Source: Christensenella sp. UBA1214 (GTDB taxonomy: Bacteria > Bacillota > Clostridia > Christensenellales > CAG-138). From it: DNA of 21,190 nucleotides. The stretch is from positions 1 to 21,190 of the forward strand of contig DBXK01000021.1 in NCBI GenBank assembly GCA_002309375.1. The letters are read 5' to 3'. Within the stretch, counting starts at the first letter, position 1. Each line of letters begins with the position of its first letter. A program made the position numbers and the translations under genes. Below are positions 7,935 through 14,278 of this stretch, piece after piece. The notes under the pieces are model-generated. The model saw nothing but the letters and a program-made list of their open reading frames with translations, searched no databases and was not told where the DNA came from.

Positions 7935-9092
7935 TCATTTGTCCTTGCCGTCGCCGATGCCGCTTTCCCTGTGCGCACTGTCCCCGCTTTCAATGGTGCC
8001 GGAGATCTTGTCGTCCCTGCCGGACGGCGCTGTCGTCGCAGTCGTCTCATCGAGAACGCCGGAAAGATCCGTCGAGGGGCGAAGCACCGCCGCAACGCGG
8101 GTCACGACGCCGTCTTTTACTTCGAGCTTGATCGCGGCAATGGAGTTATAGCTATAGACCCCGCTGCTTTCGCTCGTGCAGCCGAGATCGAGAAGCTTGT
8201 TGACCGCTTCGTCCTCCGTCATGCCGACCTTCACGCCGAGCACGTCATACTCCGCTGAGGTAAAGCTGACTTCCGCGGTCATCATCATATCGGTGTAATC
8301 CGGGAAACCGCGCATGATCGCGATGCTGCCGTCCGGAGTTTCGTATTTCCTTGAGGTCTGGTTCTTCCCCGCGTAGGCGAAATCCTTGTTGAGCAGCACG
8401 GAATACTGCAGTCCGAGCTCCGCGGGAAGATGGCTCTGCCTGTTGAAATTGTCGATCTGCGGCTCATAATACGGCACCCAAACCGCGATCTGGGAGATAT
8501 CGTCGGTCCTTTCGACGCCGAGGGTGAACATGATCACACCTTTCATGAAAGTGATCTCGCGGGTCTTCGGAAGTCCGTTCGGGGTGACCTTTTCCGTATC
8601 CTCATAGATGAGCGTATAGCCTTTATCGAGCAGGATCTTCCGCGCAGCTTCTATATCGTCGCCGACCTTGATGCCGAAGATACTGCGGCTCGTCGTATAA
8701 ACGGGCGTCGTGGTGCCGTCGTCGTTCTTGCGGATCGTCTTGCCCTCCGGCGTGATGCGGATGCCGACGACATAAAGCTCGGTGTTCGGATCCGGCTCGC
8801 CGTAATGCAGCTCGTAGGTGCCGCAGGAATAGCCGACGTCCTGAGCGTTCGGGCTGTGATAACGCAGGTAATGGTGCTCGATGCCGCTGTAGCTCTCGTA
8901 GCCGCCCTTTTTCAGCTCCTCTTCGGAAGCGCCGAGCTTATACGGCGCGACGAGCTCGCTGTTGAATTCCTCGACTTCAGCCCGCTTCAGCATCGTCTCC
9001 GAATCGTTGTTTTTGCCGCCGCACCCGAAGAGCGGAAGCACGAACGCCGCCGCAAGAACGAGCGCCAGTATTTTCGCAATGGTTTTCATCAT
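7935..9092 (-). CDS. Putative lipoprotein with three BamE/SmpA-like short repeats, function unknown
   Basis: 385 aa. The signal peptide ends in LPLFGC, giving lipidated Cys24, so it should be anchored on the outer face of the membrane. I do not recognise the family. Three stretches share a pattern: YKLGASEEELKKGGYE (51-66), GIKVGDDIEAARKILLDKGY (140-159) and GVKVGMTEDEAVNKLLDLGC (286-305). The form, G-x-K-V/L-G followed by a helix and G-Y/C, recalls BamE/SmpA-type or cell-wall-linked tandem modules. The C-terminal 50 residues are Ser/Thr/Asp/Gly-rich and look disordered. Start: ATG at 9092 with AAAGGAG six bases upstream, not the TTG at 9107, which overlaps that site. It has its own promoter and terminator. 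Confidence 0.75.
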   Translation of the reverse strand: MMKTIAKILALVLAAAFVLPLFGCGGKNNDSETMLKRAEVEEFNSELVAPYKLGASEEELKKGGYESYSGIEHHYLRYHSPNAQDVGYSCGTYELHYGEPDPNTELYVVGIRITPEGKTIRKNDDGTTTPVYTTSRSIFGIKVGDDIEAARKILLDKGYTLIYEDTEKVTPNGLPKTREITFMKGVIMFTLGVERTDDISQIAVWVPYYEPQIDNFNRQSHLPAELGLQYSVLLNKDFAYAGKNQTSRKYETPDGSIAIMRGFPDYTDMMMTAEVSFTSAEYDVLGVKVGMTEDEAVNKLLDLGCTSESSGVYSYNSIAAIKLEVKDGVVTRVAAVLRPSTDLSGVLDETTATTAPSGRDDKISGTIESGDSAHRESGIGDGKDK

Positions 9093-9118
9093 TGTGACTC
9101 CTTTCAAATGCTTTCCTT

Positions 9119-9147
9119 ATTATAAAATAGAAGCGGACAGATTTCAA
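9119..9147 (-). promoter_or_regulatory. Promoter of the lipoprotein gene, nested in the folC terminator
   Basis: Minus strand: TTGAAA (9147-9142), 17-bp spacer, TATAAT (9124-9119). The -10 is perfect and the -35 has five of six consensus bases. The -35 hexamer lies in the loop of the folC terminator. Transcription should start near 9112, giving a leader of about 20 nt that contains the AAAGGAG ribosome site. Confidence 0.8.
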
Positions 9148-9158
9148 CCTCTGTCCGC
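9124..9158 (-). terminator. Terminator of the folate operon
   Basis: Minus strand: GCGGACAGA, 8-nt loop, TCTGTCCGC (perfect 9-bp stem), then TTCTATTTTA. It begins 13 bp after the folC stop. Confidence 0.8.
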
Positions 9159-9171
9159 ATTCCCGGCCCGG

Positions 9172-10464
9172 TTATTCGTTTTTTGCGTTAAGCTCCGCAA
9201 AAAGCGCTTTCTTGAAGGGCGCGTAGGCATAGAGCGAGCCGAGCGCGAGCAGCGGCACGTTCGCCCTTTCGCTGTCGGCAATCGCAGCTTTCACCGCTTC
9301 GTCATAGGAAGGGAAGCCTTCGGCCTCCACGCCGAGCGAACGGAAAACCTCCGCATATTTTCCGGCGTCCAGAGCCCTCGCATTATCCGGCGCAACGGTG
9401 AAAACCTTCCTCGCGACGCCTGCCATCAGCGCTGCCATGTCCTCATAGCGTTTGTCGGCCATAACTCCGGAGATAAGATCGATCCTCTCGCCCCGGAAAT
9501 ACGCTTTGACCGTTTCGACCGCCGCCGTGACGCCTTCGATATTATGCCCGCCGTCGAAGAAAACGAGCGGCCGTTCGCTGAGCTTTTCGAAGCGGCCCTT
9601 CCAGGAGGCGGAAGCGAGGCCTCTGCGGATATCTCGGTCGGCGATCCGGAGGCCGCGCGTGCGCAGCATCAGCGCCGCCTCGATCACGTTCGCGGCATTC
9701 AGCGGTTGATAGAGGCCGAGAAGCGGGATAAAGAGCTCGCGGAAACCGCCGTAATCGAAGCGGGTCCCGTCCTTCGAGCAGCTCAGGATGCGAACGCCTT
9801 CGCGGTCCGTCCTGCGGAACGGAGCGTTCATCTCCCCCGCCTTCGCGGCGATCACGGCCGCAGCTCCTTCATCCGCTCCGCCGAAGAGCACGGGGCAGTT
9901 TTTCTTTATAATTCCGGCTTTTTCGCCCGCGATGGCTTCGATCGTGCTGCCGAGATACTCTGTGTGGTCGAGCGCAATTCCGGTGATGACGCTGAGAAGC
10001 GGCTCGTCGATCACGTTCGTCGAATCGAGCCTTCCGCCCATCCCGCATTCTAGCACGACGACGTCGACCTTCATCCTTTTGAAGAATTCAAAGCCGATCG
10101 CGGTAATGAGCTCGAATTCCGTTGGCGTATCCTCCATGCTGTCCGCGAAAGGCTTCACGAATTCCGTGACCTTCGCGAGCATTTCCGGGGAAATATCCCG
10201 CCCGTCGGCTTGGATCCTCTCGGTGAAATTTTCGATATAAGGGCTTGTGAACATCCCGACGCGATAGCCCGCCGTCATCAGGACCGACGAAAGCATTGCG
10301 CAGAAGGAGCCCTTGCCGTTCGTTCCGGCAACATGGACGCAGCGAAGGCCCTTTTCGGGATTTCCCATGCGGGAAAGCAGCTCCGTGATTCTCGAAAGTC
10401 CGGGGCGGCTGCCTTTCCAGCAGGTGGAGTGGATGTATTCAAGCGTTTGCTGATAATTCATCAT
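9172..10464 (-). CDS. folC: Bifunctional dihydrofolate/folylpolyglutamate synthase FolC
   Basis: Adds glutamate to dihydropteroate or to reduced folates with ATP; in the cytoplasm this traps folates as polyglutamates. The 430-aa product is of usual length, with the Mur-ligase P-loop VAGTNGKGSF (G47-S53), the folate-site segment FTSPYIENFTERI, the Mg-site region VLECGMGGRLDSTNV, GIALDHTEYLG and, in the C-terminal domain, FFDGGHNIEG. Start at 10464 (ATGATG; either is possible), with AAGGA five bases upstream. It lies 9 bp after the folate ECF S gene, so it is co-transcribed and controlled by the riboswitch ahead of that gene. Confidence 0.95.
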   Translation of the reverse strand: MMNYQQTLEYIHSTCWKGSRPGLSRITELLSRMGNPEKGLRCVHVAGTNGKGSFCAMLSSVLMTAGYRVGMFTSPYIENFTERIQADGRDISPEMLAKVTEFVKPFADSMEDTPTEFELITAIGFEFFKRMKVDVVVLECGMGGRLDSTNVIDEPLLSVITGIALDHTEYLGSTIEAIAGEKAGIIKKNCPVLFGGADEGAAAVIAAKAGEMNAPFRRTDREGVRILSCSKDGTRFDYGGFRELFIPLLGLYQPLNAANVIEAALMLRTRGLRIADRDIRRGLASASWKGRFEKLSERPLVFFDGGHNIEGVTAAVETVKAYFRGERIDLISGVMADKRYEDMAALMAGVARKVFTVAPDNARALDAGKYAEVFRSLGVEAEGFPSYDEAVKAAIADSERANVPLLALGSLYAYAPFKKALFAELNAKNE

Positions 10465-10473
10465 AATGATTCC

Positions 10474-11214
10474 TTATGCCTTCACTGCTTTTTTTCGTTT
10501 CCCCGTCTTTTCGCCGATCACTTTTTTAAGCGTTTTGCAAAGCTTCAGCAGTGCCGGGATCAAGATCAGCTGGACCGGGACCATGACCGCGTATTCCGGC
10601 AGGCGGTACAGGAACCAGCCGCCGTAAGTCCTCGAGCCGTAAAGCTGAGCGACCCAGAGCGTGTTCACGATCAGACCGATAAGCAGGCAATTGATAAGCA
10701 CGGGTACAATGATATTCGGGAAAAAGCGGATCTTTTTCCATTCCCTTTCGAAGCGGAACAGCGCAAAAGGCCTTTTGCAAAGGAAGATGCCCGCGATTAT
10801 ACCCATCACTGCTGCACAGATCGTGAAGCCGGGGTGATAGGTTCCGATCGGGAAAAGTATCGCGCCGAGAAAATCCGCAAGTGCGTAAACGATCGCACTT
10901 TCAACGGGGCCGTAAAGGATCGCGGCGACCGTGGGCGGAATGAACGCAAAACCGATCTTCCACCCTGCGGTATTGATCGAAAGGAACCTGTTCAATACAA
11001 TCTCCATCGCAACGAGCATTGCAAGGATGACCATCCTGCGAAGCGCTTCCGGCGCCATGCTCCTTGCCGCGGCTTTTGATTCATGCTTTTGAGGTTCGGT
11101 CCGAACCGCTGCCCGAGCCGTCGGCTTTTTGCGAGCCTGTGCTTTTTGCGCCGCAAGCCTGCCAGCTTCCCTGCCCTCAAGCCGTTTTTTCCAGTTGATG
11201 CTTTGCCTTTTCAT
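10474..11214 (-). CDS. folT: Folate-family ECF transporter S component (FolT-like)
   Basis: Substrate-binding membrane subunit for folate uptake, working with a shared EcfA/EcfA'/EcfT module that is not in the window. 246 aa from the ATG at 11214. The family signature is clear: NRFLSINTAGWKIGFAFIPP, AAILYGPVESAIVYALADFLGAILFPIGTYHPGFT and AAVMGIIAGIFLCKRP, with about six membrane segments from residue 65 to 235. The first 60 residues are an unusual Arg/Lys/Ala/Gln-rich cytoplasmic extension, and the C-terminal tail is also basic. Linkage to folC and the THF riboswitch supports folate as substrate. Start choice: AAGGAGG lies nine bases upstream of this ATG; the in-frame TTG at 11223 is too close. 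Confidence 0.93.
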   Translation of the reverse strand: MKRQSINWKKRLEGREAGRLAAQKAQARKKPTARAAVRTEPQKHESKAAARSMAPEALRRMVILAMLVAMEIVLNRFLSINTAGWKIGFAFIPPTVAAILYGPVESAIVYALADFLGAILFPIGTYHPGFTICAAVMGIIAGIFLCKRPFALFRFEREWKKIRFFPNIIVPVLINCLLIGLIVNTLWVAQLYGSRTYGGWFLYRLPEYAVMVPVQLILIPALLKLCKTLKKVIGEKTGKRKKAVKA

Positions 11215-11260
11215 AAAAAACAACCTCCTTCACAGCGATCTCGTCGCTACACAAGGAGGC
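11215..11260 (-). promoter_or_regulatory. Riboswitch expression platform: terminator hairpin that also buries the ribosome site
   Basis: Minus strand: CCTCCTT (11230-11224 partner at 11259-11253) pairs with AAGGAGG, with an inner stem AGCGA/TCGCT and a 5-nt loop, followed by TTGTTTTTT and then the ATG of folT. The 3' arm is the Shine-Dalgarno itself. The hairpin can therefore stop transcription through its T-tract, and also hide the ribosome site on any transcript that passes. Confidence 0.8.
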
Positions 11261-11276
11261 TTTTGCCGAAATGTAT

Positions 11277-11422
11277 AGCCAGCGGGATGCGGCGACAGCA
11301 CAGCAACCTTTCCGTTCTCCGGCCCAGTCCTTTGCGGTATTTGCGCCGACGGAATGAGTTTTCGTTCGGAAATCAACTCCCTGTATTCCCGACACTTGAT
11401 AAACTCGCTGTCCCCTACTCTG
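11277..11422 (-). ncRNA. Tetrahydrofolate riboswitch (THF-I class) upstream of folT-folC
   Basis: Minus-strand leader with the conserved blocks of the THF-I aptamer in order: GAGTAG (11420-11415); P2 5' arm GACAGC (11412-11407); GAGTT (11406-11402); AAGTG (11397-11393); a 7-bp stem TCGGGAA/TTTCCGA (11392-11386 with 11372-11366) whose loop contains AGGGAGTTG; ACGAA (11365-11361); AACTC pairing back to GAGTT; P2 3' arm GCTGTC (11299-11294); and GCATCC (11290-11285). P1 is short (CAG/CTG). About 55 nt between AACTC and the 3' P2 arm form an extra insertion that can fold (CCGT...ACGG). Class assignment is from motif recall; the downstream folate genes agree with it. Confidence 0.82.
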
Positions 11423-11434
11423 TTTTCGTGCGGT

Positions 11435-11463
11435 ATTTTACTACTTTTGTTTTGGAAATACAA
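11435..11463 (-). promoter_or_regulatory. Promoter of the folT-folC operon
   Basis: Minus strand: TTGTAT (11463-11458), 17-bp spacer, TAAAAT (11440-11435). Transcription would start near 11428, just ahead of the first riboswitch element at 11422, which supports the choice. Both hexamers are imperfect. Confidence 0.6.
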
Positions 11464-11589
11464 TAGCTCTAAGCCGGTTTTTCCTGATATTTCAGGTATA
11501 TTTTCGCCCGAAGCCCGCCTTCTTCCCTGTTTTTTCTCCAAACCGACACAAAATTGCTCTATTTCCCGTTTCCCTTTTATCCGTTTTGA

Positions 11590-11598
11590 TGTTATAAT
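11590..11598 (+). promoter_or_regulatory. Extended -10 promoter of the LOG gene
   Basis: TGTTATAAT: a TGn extension plus a perfect TATAAT; no good -35 is seen (TTCCCT at 17 bp). Transcription near 11605 gives a 30-nt leader with AAGGAG five bases before the ATG at 11636. Confidence 0.7.
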
Positions 11599-11635
11599 GG
11601 TATCGGGAAACCGGCATATCCCCCAAGGAGATATT

Positions 11636-12271
11636 ATGAAAGCAATGAACGTCTGCGTCTTCGGCGCCTCCAATAACAAGATCCCATCCGTTTACGTCGA
11701 TTTCGCCGAGCGCTTCGGCGCAAGGCTGGCTGAGGAAGGCCTCGGCCTCGTTTTCGGCGCAGGGCGGACCGGTCTCATGGGCGCAGCCGCCCGCGGCGCA
11801 TATTCGAAGGCCGGGAGGATCATCGGCGTGATCCCGAAGAAGCTCAACGTTCCCGGCATCTATTTCGAGCACTGCACCGAACGGATCGAGACCGAAACGA
11901 TGCATGAGCGCAAAGCGCTGATGGAGGATCTCAGCGATGCTTTCGTTGCCCTCTCCGGCGGTTTCGGGACCCTTGAAGAGCTGCTCGAAGTCATCACGCT
12001 AAAACAGCTGAACTATCACAGCAAGCCGATTGTAATAGTAAATGTCAATGGTTATTATGATCCTTTGCTTTCACAGTTCCGCCGCTGCACCGATGAAGGC
12101 TTTACCGATCCGCTGTTTTTGAACTTGTTTACTGTTGCATCGGATGTTGAAGAAGCGATCGACGCGCTGCTGCATCCGCGCCAGCTTTCCATGCCCGACA
12201 AGATCGAATCCGTCCTTCTTTCCTCCCGTTTCGGCGGCGAAGTTCCGCCGGATACCTTTCTCGGCAAATGA
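11636..12271 (+). CDS. LOG family protein (TIGR00730), cytokinin-activating-type phosphoribohydrolase fold
   Basis: 211 aa. Rossmann-like fold with NVCVFGASN at the start, LVFGAGRTGLMGAAA, GVIPK, the conserved MHERKALMEDLSDAFVALSGGFGTLEELLEVITLKQL and PIVIVNVNGYYDPLL. Family members cleave nucleoside 5'-monophosphates to the base and ribose 5-phosphate. The canonical PGGxGTxxE motif reads SGGFGTLEE here (Ser for Pro, codon TCC); the catalytic Glu and the MxERK Arg are kept, so activity is plausible. The frame stays open to 11354, but the ATG at 11636 has the ribosome site and sits after the promoter. Divergent from the folate operon; followed 10 bp later by the stress-domain gene. Confidence 0.9.
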   Translation: MKAMNVCVFGASNNKIPSVYVDFAERFGARLAEEGLGLVFGAGRTGLMGAAARGAYSKAGRIIGVIPKKLNVPGIYFEHCTERIETETMHERKALMEDLSDAFVALSGGFGTLEELLEVITLKQLNYHSKPIVIVNVNGYYDPLLSQFRRCTDEGFTDPLFLNLFTVASDVEEAIDALLHPRQLSMPDKIESVLLSSRFGGEVPPDTFLGK

Positions 12272-12281
12272 GGAGTGAACC

Positions 12282-12674
12282 ATGAACGAAGAAGCGAAAA
12301 TGCCGCCCGTCGGCGGCCTGATGGTCTGCGTAACAGGTCAGCATTCCTGCGAAAAGCTTCTTGAGCGCGGCGCAAGCCTGCGCCTTGCCGGCCAGAAGCT
12401 CTATTGTGTGCATTGCGTACAGATCGGGCGTAATTTTCTGAACAATGCTTATGAGCCGCTCGCGATCGAGTTTTTGTTCACCTGCGCAAGTCTTTATGAC
12501 GCGGAGCTGACGATCCTTCGCGCTAACAGCGTCATTGACGCGCTTGTGGAGTTCGCAATGACCAACCGTGTTGCCCGCATAGTGCTCGGCGCTTCACCGA
12601 ATCCCGGAAGCGACAGTTTCGTTTCGCGCCTTTCAGCGCGGCTTCCGGATGTCGAATTCGTCGTAGTCGAATGA
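12282..12674 (+). CDS. KdpD-like universal-stress (UspA-fold) domain protein
   Basis: 130 aa, a single domain. VCVTGQHSCEKLLERGASLRLAGQKLYCVHCVQ at the N-terminus and the C-terminal FAMTNRVARIVLGASPNPGSDSF resemble the Usp domain of sensor kinase KdpD, but no kinase part is attached. LGASPN fits the nucleotide-binding loop of ATP-binding Usp proteins (G-x2-G-x9-G-S/T), in altered form. The ATG has GAGGAG seven bases upstream, overlapping the end of the LOG gene region, so the pair is probably one operon. The actual role is unknown. Confidence 0.75.
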   Translation: MNEEAKMPPVGGLMVCVTGQHSCEKLLERGASLRLAGQKLYCVHCVQIGRNFLNNAYEPLAIEFLFTCASLYDAELTILRANSVIDALVEFAMTNRVARIVLGASPNPGSDSFVSRLSARLPDVEFVVVE

Positions 12675-12716
12675 TTATAATTATTCCATGTAATATATAA
12701 AACAAAGGAGAAACAT

Positions 12717-13025
12717 ATGGAACTCAATATTGAAGAAGCAAAAGCTTATATAGCCGAGAAGTTCAAGAACCAGGGTGACTTCGATTTCATAACCGAGGCC
12801 GATTTCAACAAAATGCTCGACACTTTGCTTGAACTCGATGCCGCATATCTCGTCGAGATCGGCGAAGATGAGCCTTATGATGAAGATGTTATCTTCGACC
12901 GCATGCATAGCGCTCTTGTCAGGCAGCAGCCGAATCTTAAAACCTATCTGATGCGTTTTGTGGATGACTACATGGATTTCATGGAACAGTATCTTGTTTC
13001 TATCGATGCTGTTGAATGGGAATAA
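12717..13025 (+). CDS. Small acidic protein, function unknown
   Basis: 102 aa; I do not recognise the family. It has 26 Asp/Glu against 8 Lys/Arg, no signal peptide and no membrane segment, and appears mostly helical, with repeated aromatic-acidic patterns (FDFITEADF, VDDYMDFMEQY). A strong AAAGGAG lies seven bases before the ATG and the frame ends in TAA. A TATAAT at 12676-12681, with a poor -35, could drive it. It lies between the stress-domain gene and a parS site. Coding is supported by the ribosome site and codon pattern; function is not. Confidence 0.8.
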   Translation: MELNIEEAKAYIAEKFKNQGDFDFITEADFNKMLDTLLELDAAYLVEIGEDEPYDEDVIFDRMHSALVRQQPNLKTYLMRFVDDYMDFMEQYLVSIDAVEWE

Positions 13026-13057
13026 TATCTAACAGCAACGCTATTTGCGCGTTCAAT

Positions 13058-13071
13058 ATGTAATATTACAT
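13058..13071. repeat. 14-bp perfect palindrome next to parS
   Basis: ATGTAATATTACAT, a gapless dyad 12 bp left of the parS core. Its half, ATGTAATAT, recurs at 12688-12696 and inverted at 15924-15932, each time in a gap between genes. It could be an operator; nothing shows what binds. The rest of the gap 13026-13158 holds only this, parS, and a weak AACGC/GCGTT hairpin at 13037-13053. Confidence 0.45.
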
Positions 13072-13083
13072 TTTCTTACGCAA

Positions 13084-13099
13084 TGTTTCACGTGAAACA
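13084..13099. promoter_or_regulatory. parS centromere site 1
   Basis: TGTTTCACGTGAAACA, identical to the Firmicute parS consensus bound by ParB/Spo0J. Flanking bases extend the perfect dyad to 22 bp (13081-13102). It lies between the small acidic protein gene and spmA, about 2.9 kb from parB. ParB loads here and spreads with CTP to organise the origin region. Confidence 0.96.
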
Positions 13100-13158
13100 T
13101 TGCGGAAATCGAACGCTTCTGATGAATAAGCCTTCCCCCTCTGCGCATAAAATTCGGC

Positions 13159-13716
13159 ATGATGGGGTGGGTTTTTTCATTTTTGATAATTATCGGGATC
13201 CTTTGCTGCGTGCTGAACGGAAAGGATCCTATGCTTCTGCTTGTCAGCGGCGCCGACAGCTCGATCAAACTTTGTCTGTCCCTTTCCGGGTCATATCTGC
13301 TCTGGATGGGGCTGTTCAATATAGCCGCGAAGACCGGACTTGTTGAAAAGCTTGCGTCGTTGATGCGCCGTCCACTGCGTCTTTTAATGCCCGGCATCGG
13401 TGAAGCTGCCGGTCCTGTTTCGCTCAACCTTTCCGCCAACTTTCTCGGCCTCGGGAACGCCGCGACGCCCTTCGGCCTTGAAGCGATGCGGATTCTCTCT
13501 AAGGATTCGCACGGCACAGCCTCAAGGGAGATCTGCATGTTCCTTGCGCTTAACACATCGGCTGTTGAGCTTCTGCCGACCGGGGTGATCGCTGTTCGGA
13601 CTGCCTGCGGTTCAACAGATCCTTATTTGATCGTTCTGCCGACGTTCCTGTCTTCAATTATCTCCGCTTTTTGTGCGGTGCTTGTCTGTAAGATTTTTGA
13701 AGGAATGAAGAGATGA
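13159..13716 (+). CDS. spmA: Spore maturation protein SpmA
   Basis: 185 aa membrane protein of the nucleoside-recognition (Gate) domain family, with about four hydrophobic segments. Typical SpmA stretches: LLWMGLFNIAAKTGLVEKLASLMRRPLRLLMP, LNLSANFLGLGNAATPFGLEAM and FLALNTSAVELLPTGVIAVR. In B. subtilis SpmA and SpmB are needed for normal dehydration of the spore core. The start is not marked by a good ribosome site; ATG at 13159 or 13162 is chosen because a stop (TGA, 13123-13125) lies upstream in frame with no other ATG. It overlaps spmB by ATGA. Confidence 0.93.
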   Translation: MMGWVFSFLIIIGILCCVLNGKDPMLLLVSGADSSIKLCLSLSGSYLLWMGLFNIAAKTGLVEKLASLMRRPLRLLMPGIGEAAGPVSLNLSANFLGLGNAATPFGLEAMRILSKDSHGTASREICMFLALNTSAVELLPTGVIAVRTACGSTDPYLIVLPTFLSSIISAFCAVLVCKIFEGMKR

Positions 13717-14222
13717 CTCTCATCGTCCCGTTCTTTGTGCTGTCACTTATCCTCTGTGCACTTATCCGTCATATCGATCCTTTTGACGCCTTTGTCGAGG
13801 GTGCCGCAGCTGCTTTTCCAATGCTGCGCAAGCTCCTTCCGAATATGGCTGCGATCCTTGCCTGTATCACACTCTTCAGCGGATCCGGGATGCTTGACAG
13901 ACTTACAGCGTTCTTTTACTCGCCTGCAAAATTTGTCGGGATTCCACCGGAGATCGTACATTTGCTGCTTATGCGGCCTCTTTCCGGAAGCGGCTCGCTC
14001 AGCATACTTTCCGATATTCTATTAAGATATGGGGCGGATAGCTACATCGGGCTTTGTTCTTCTGTCTGTGTAGGCTCGACCGAGACGATCCTTTATGTAA
14101 TTCCTTTGTATTGCAGTACCAATGGTATAAAACAAACGAGGTACGCTCTTGTCGCTGCGATCTTCAGCGGTCTTGTCGGCATTTTTACGGGTATTTTTTT
14201 TGTTCGACTACTATTGATATAG
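13713..14222 (+). CDS. spmB: Spore maturation protein SpmB
   Basis: 169 aa membrane protein, partner of SpmA. The family block RPLSGSGSLSILSDILLRYGADSYIGLCSSVCVGSTETILYVIPLY is clear, with hydrophobic segments at the N-terminus, middle and C-terminus. The ATG overlaps the spmA stop (ATGA), so the two are translationally coupled. Stop is TAG; no terminator follows, but the comB promoter begins two bases later. Confidence 0.94.
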   Translation: MTLIVPFFVLSLILCALIRHIDPFDAFVEGAAAAFPMLRKLLPNMAAILACITLFSGSGMLDRLTAFFYSPAKFVGIPPEIVHLLLMRPLSGSGSLSILSDILLRYGADSYIGLCSSVCVGSTETILYVIPLYCSTNGIKQTRYALVAAIFSGLVGIFTGIFFVRLLLI

Positions 14223-14223
14223 C

Positions 14224-14251
14224 TTGATTTCTGATACAAATATGCTATAAT
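14224..14251 (+). promoter_or_regulatory. Promoter of comB
   Basis: TTGATT (14224-14229), 16-bp spacer, TATAAT (14246-14251) with a TGC extension directly ahead of the -10. Transcription starts near 14258, followed by the ribosome site AGAGGT before the ATG at 14279. Confidence 0.75.
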
Positions 14252-14278
14252 GCAAAAAGCTAAACAAAAGAGGTAATT

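Noticed and set aside
8430..11079. Plus-strand frames of 231-363 codons opposite the lipoprotein, folC and folT genes
   Set aside because: Same reason: shadows of the real minus-strand genes, without motifs or initiation signals.
11177..11395. 72-codon minus-strand frame crossing the riboswitch
   Set aside because: It overlaps the structured leader and the folT start out of frame; the conservation that such a frame might show would come from the RNA structure.
11277..11430. T-box, cobalamin or SAM riboswitch in the folT leader
   Set aside because: There is no T-box antiterminator (GGTGG-type) sequence, no B12 box and no SAM core order; the THF-I blocks fit much better.
11224..11635. Replication origin at the divergent gap
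   Set aside because: Gene direction switches here, but there is no DnaA-box cluster and no AT-rich unwinding repeat, and the riboswitch and promoters account for most of the gap.
13083..13346. 87-codon plus-strand frame starting in the parS site
   Set aside because: It overlaps spmA in another frame, has no ribosome site, and its ATG is part of the parS dyad.
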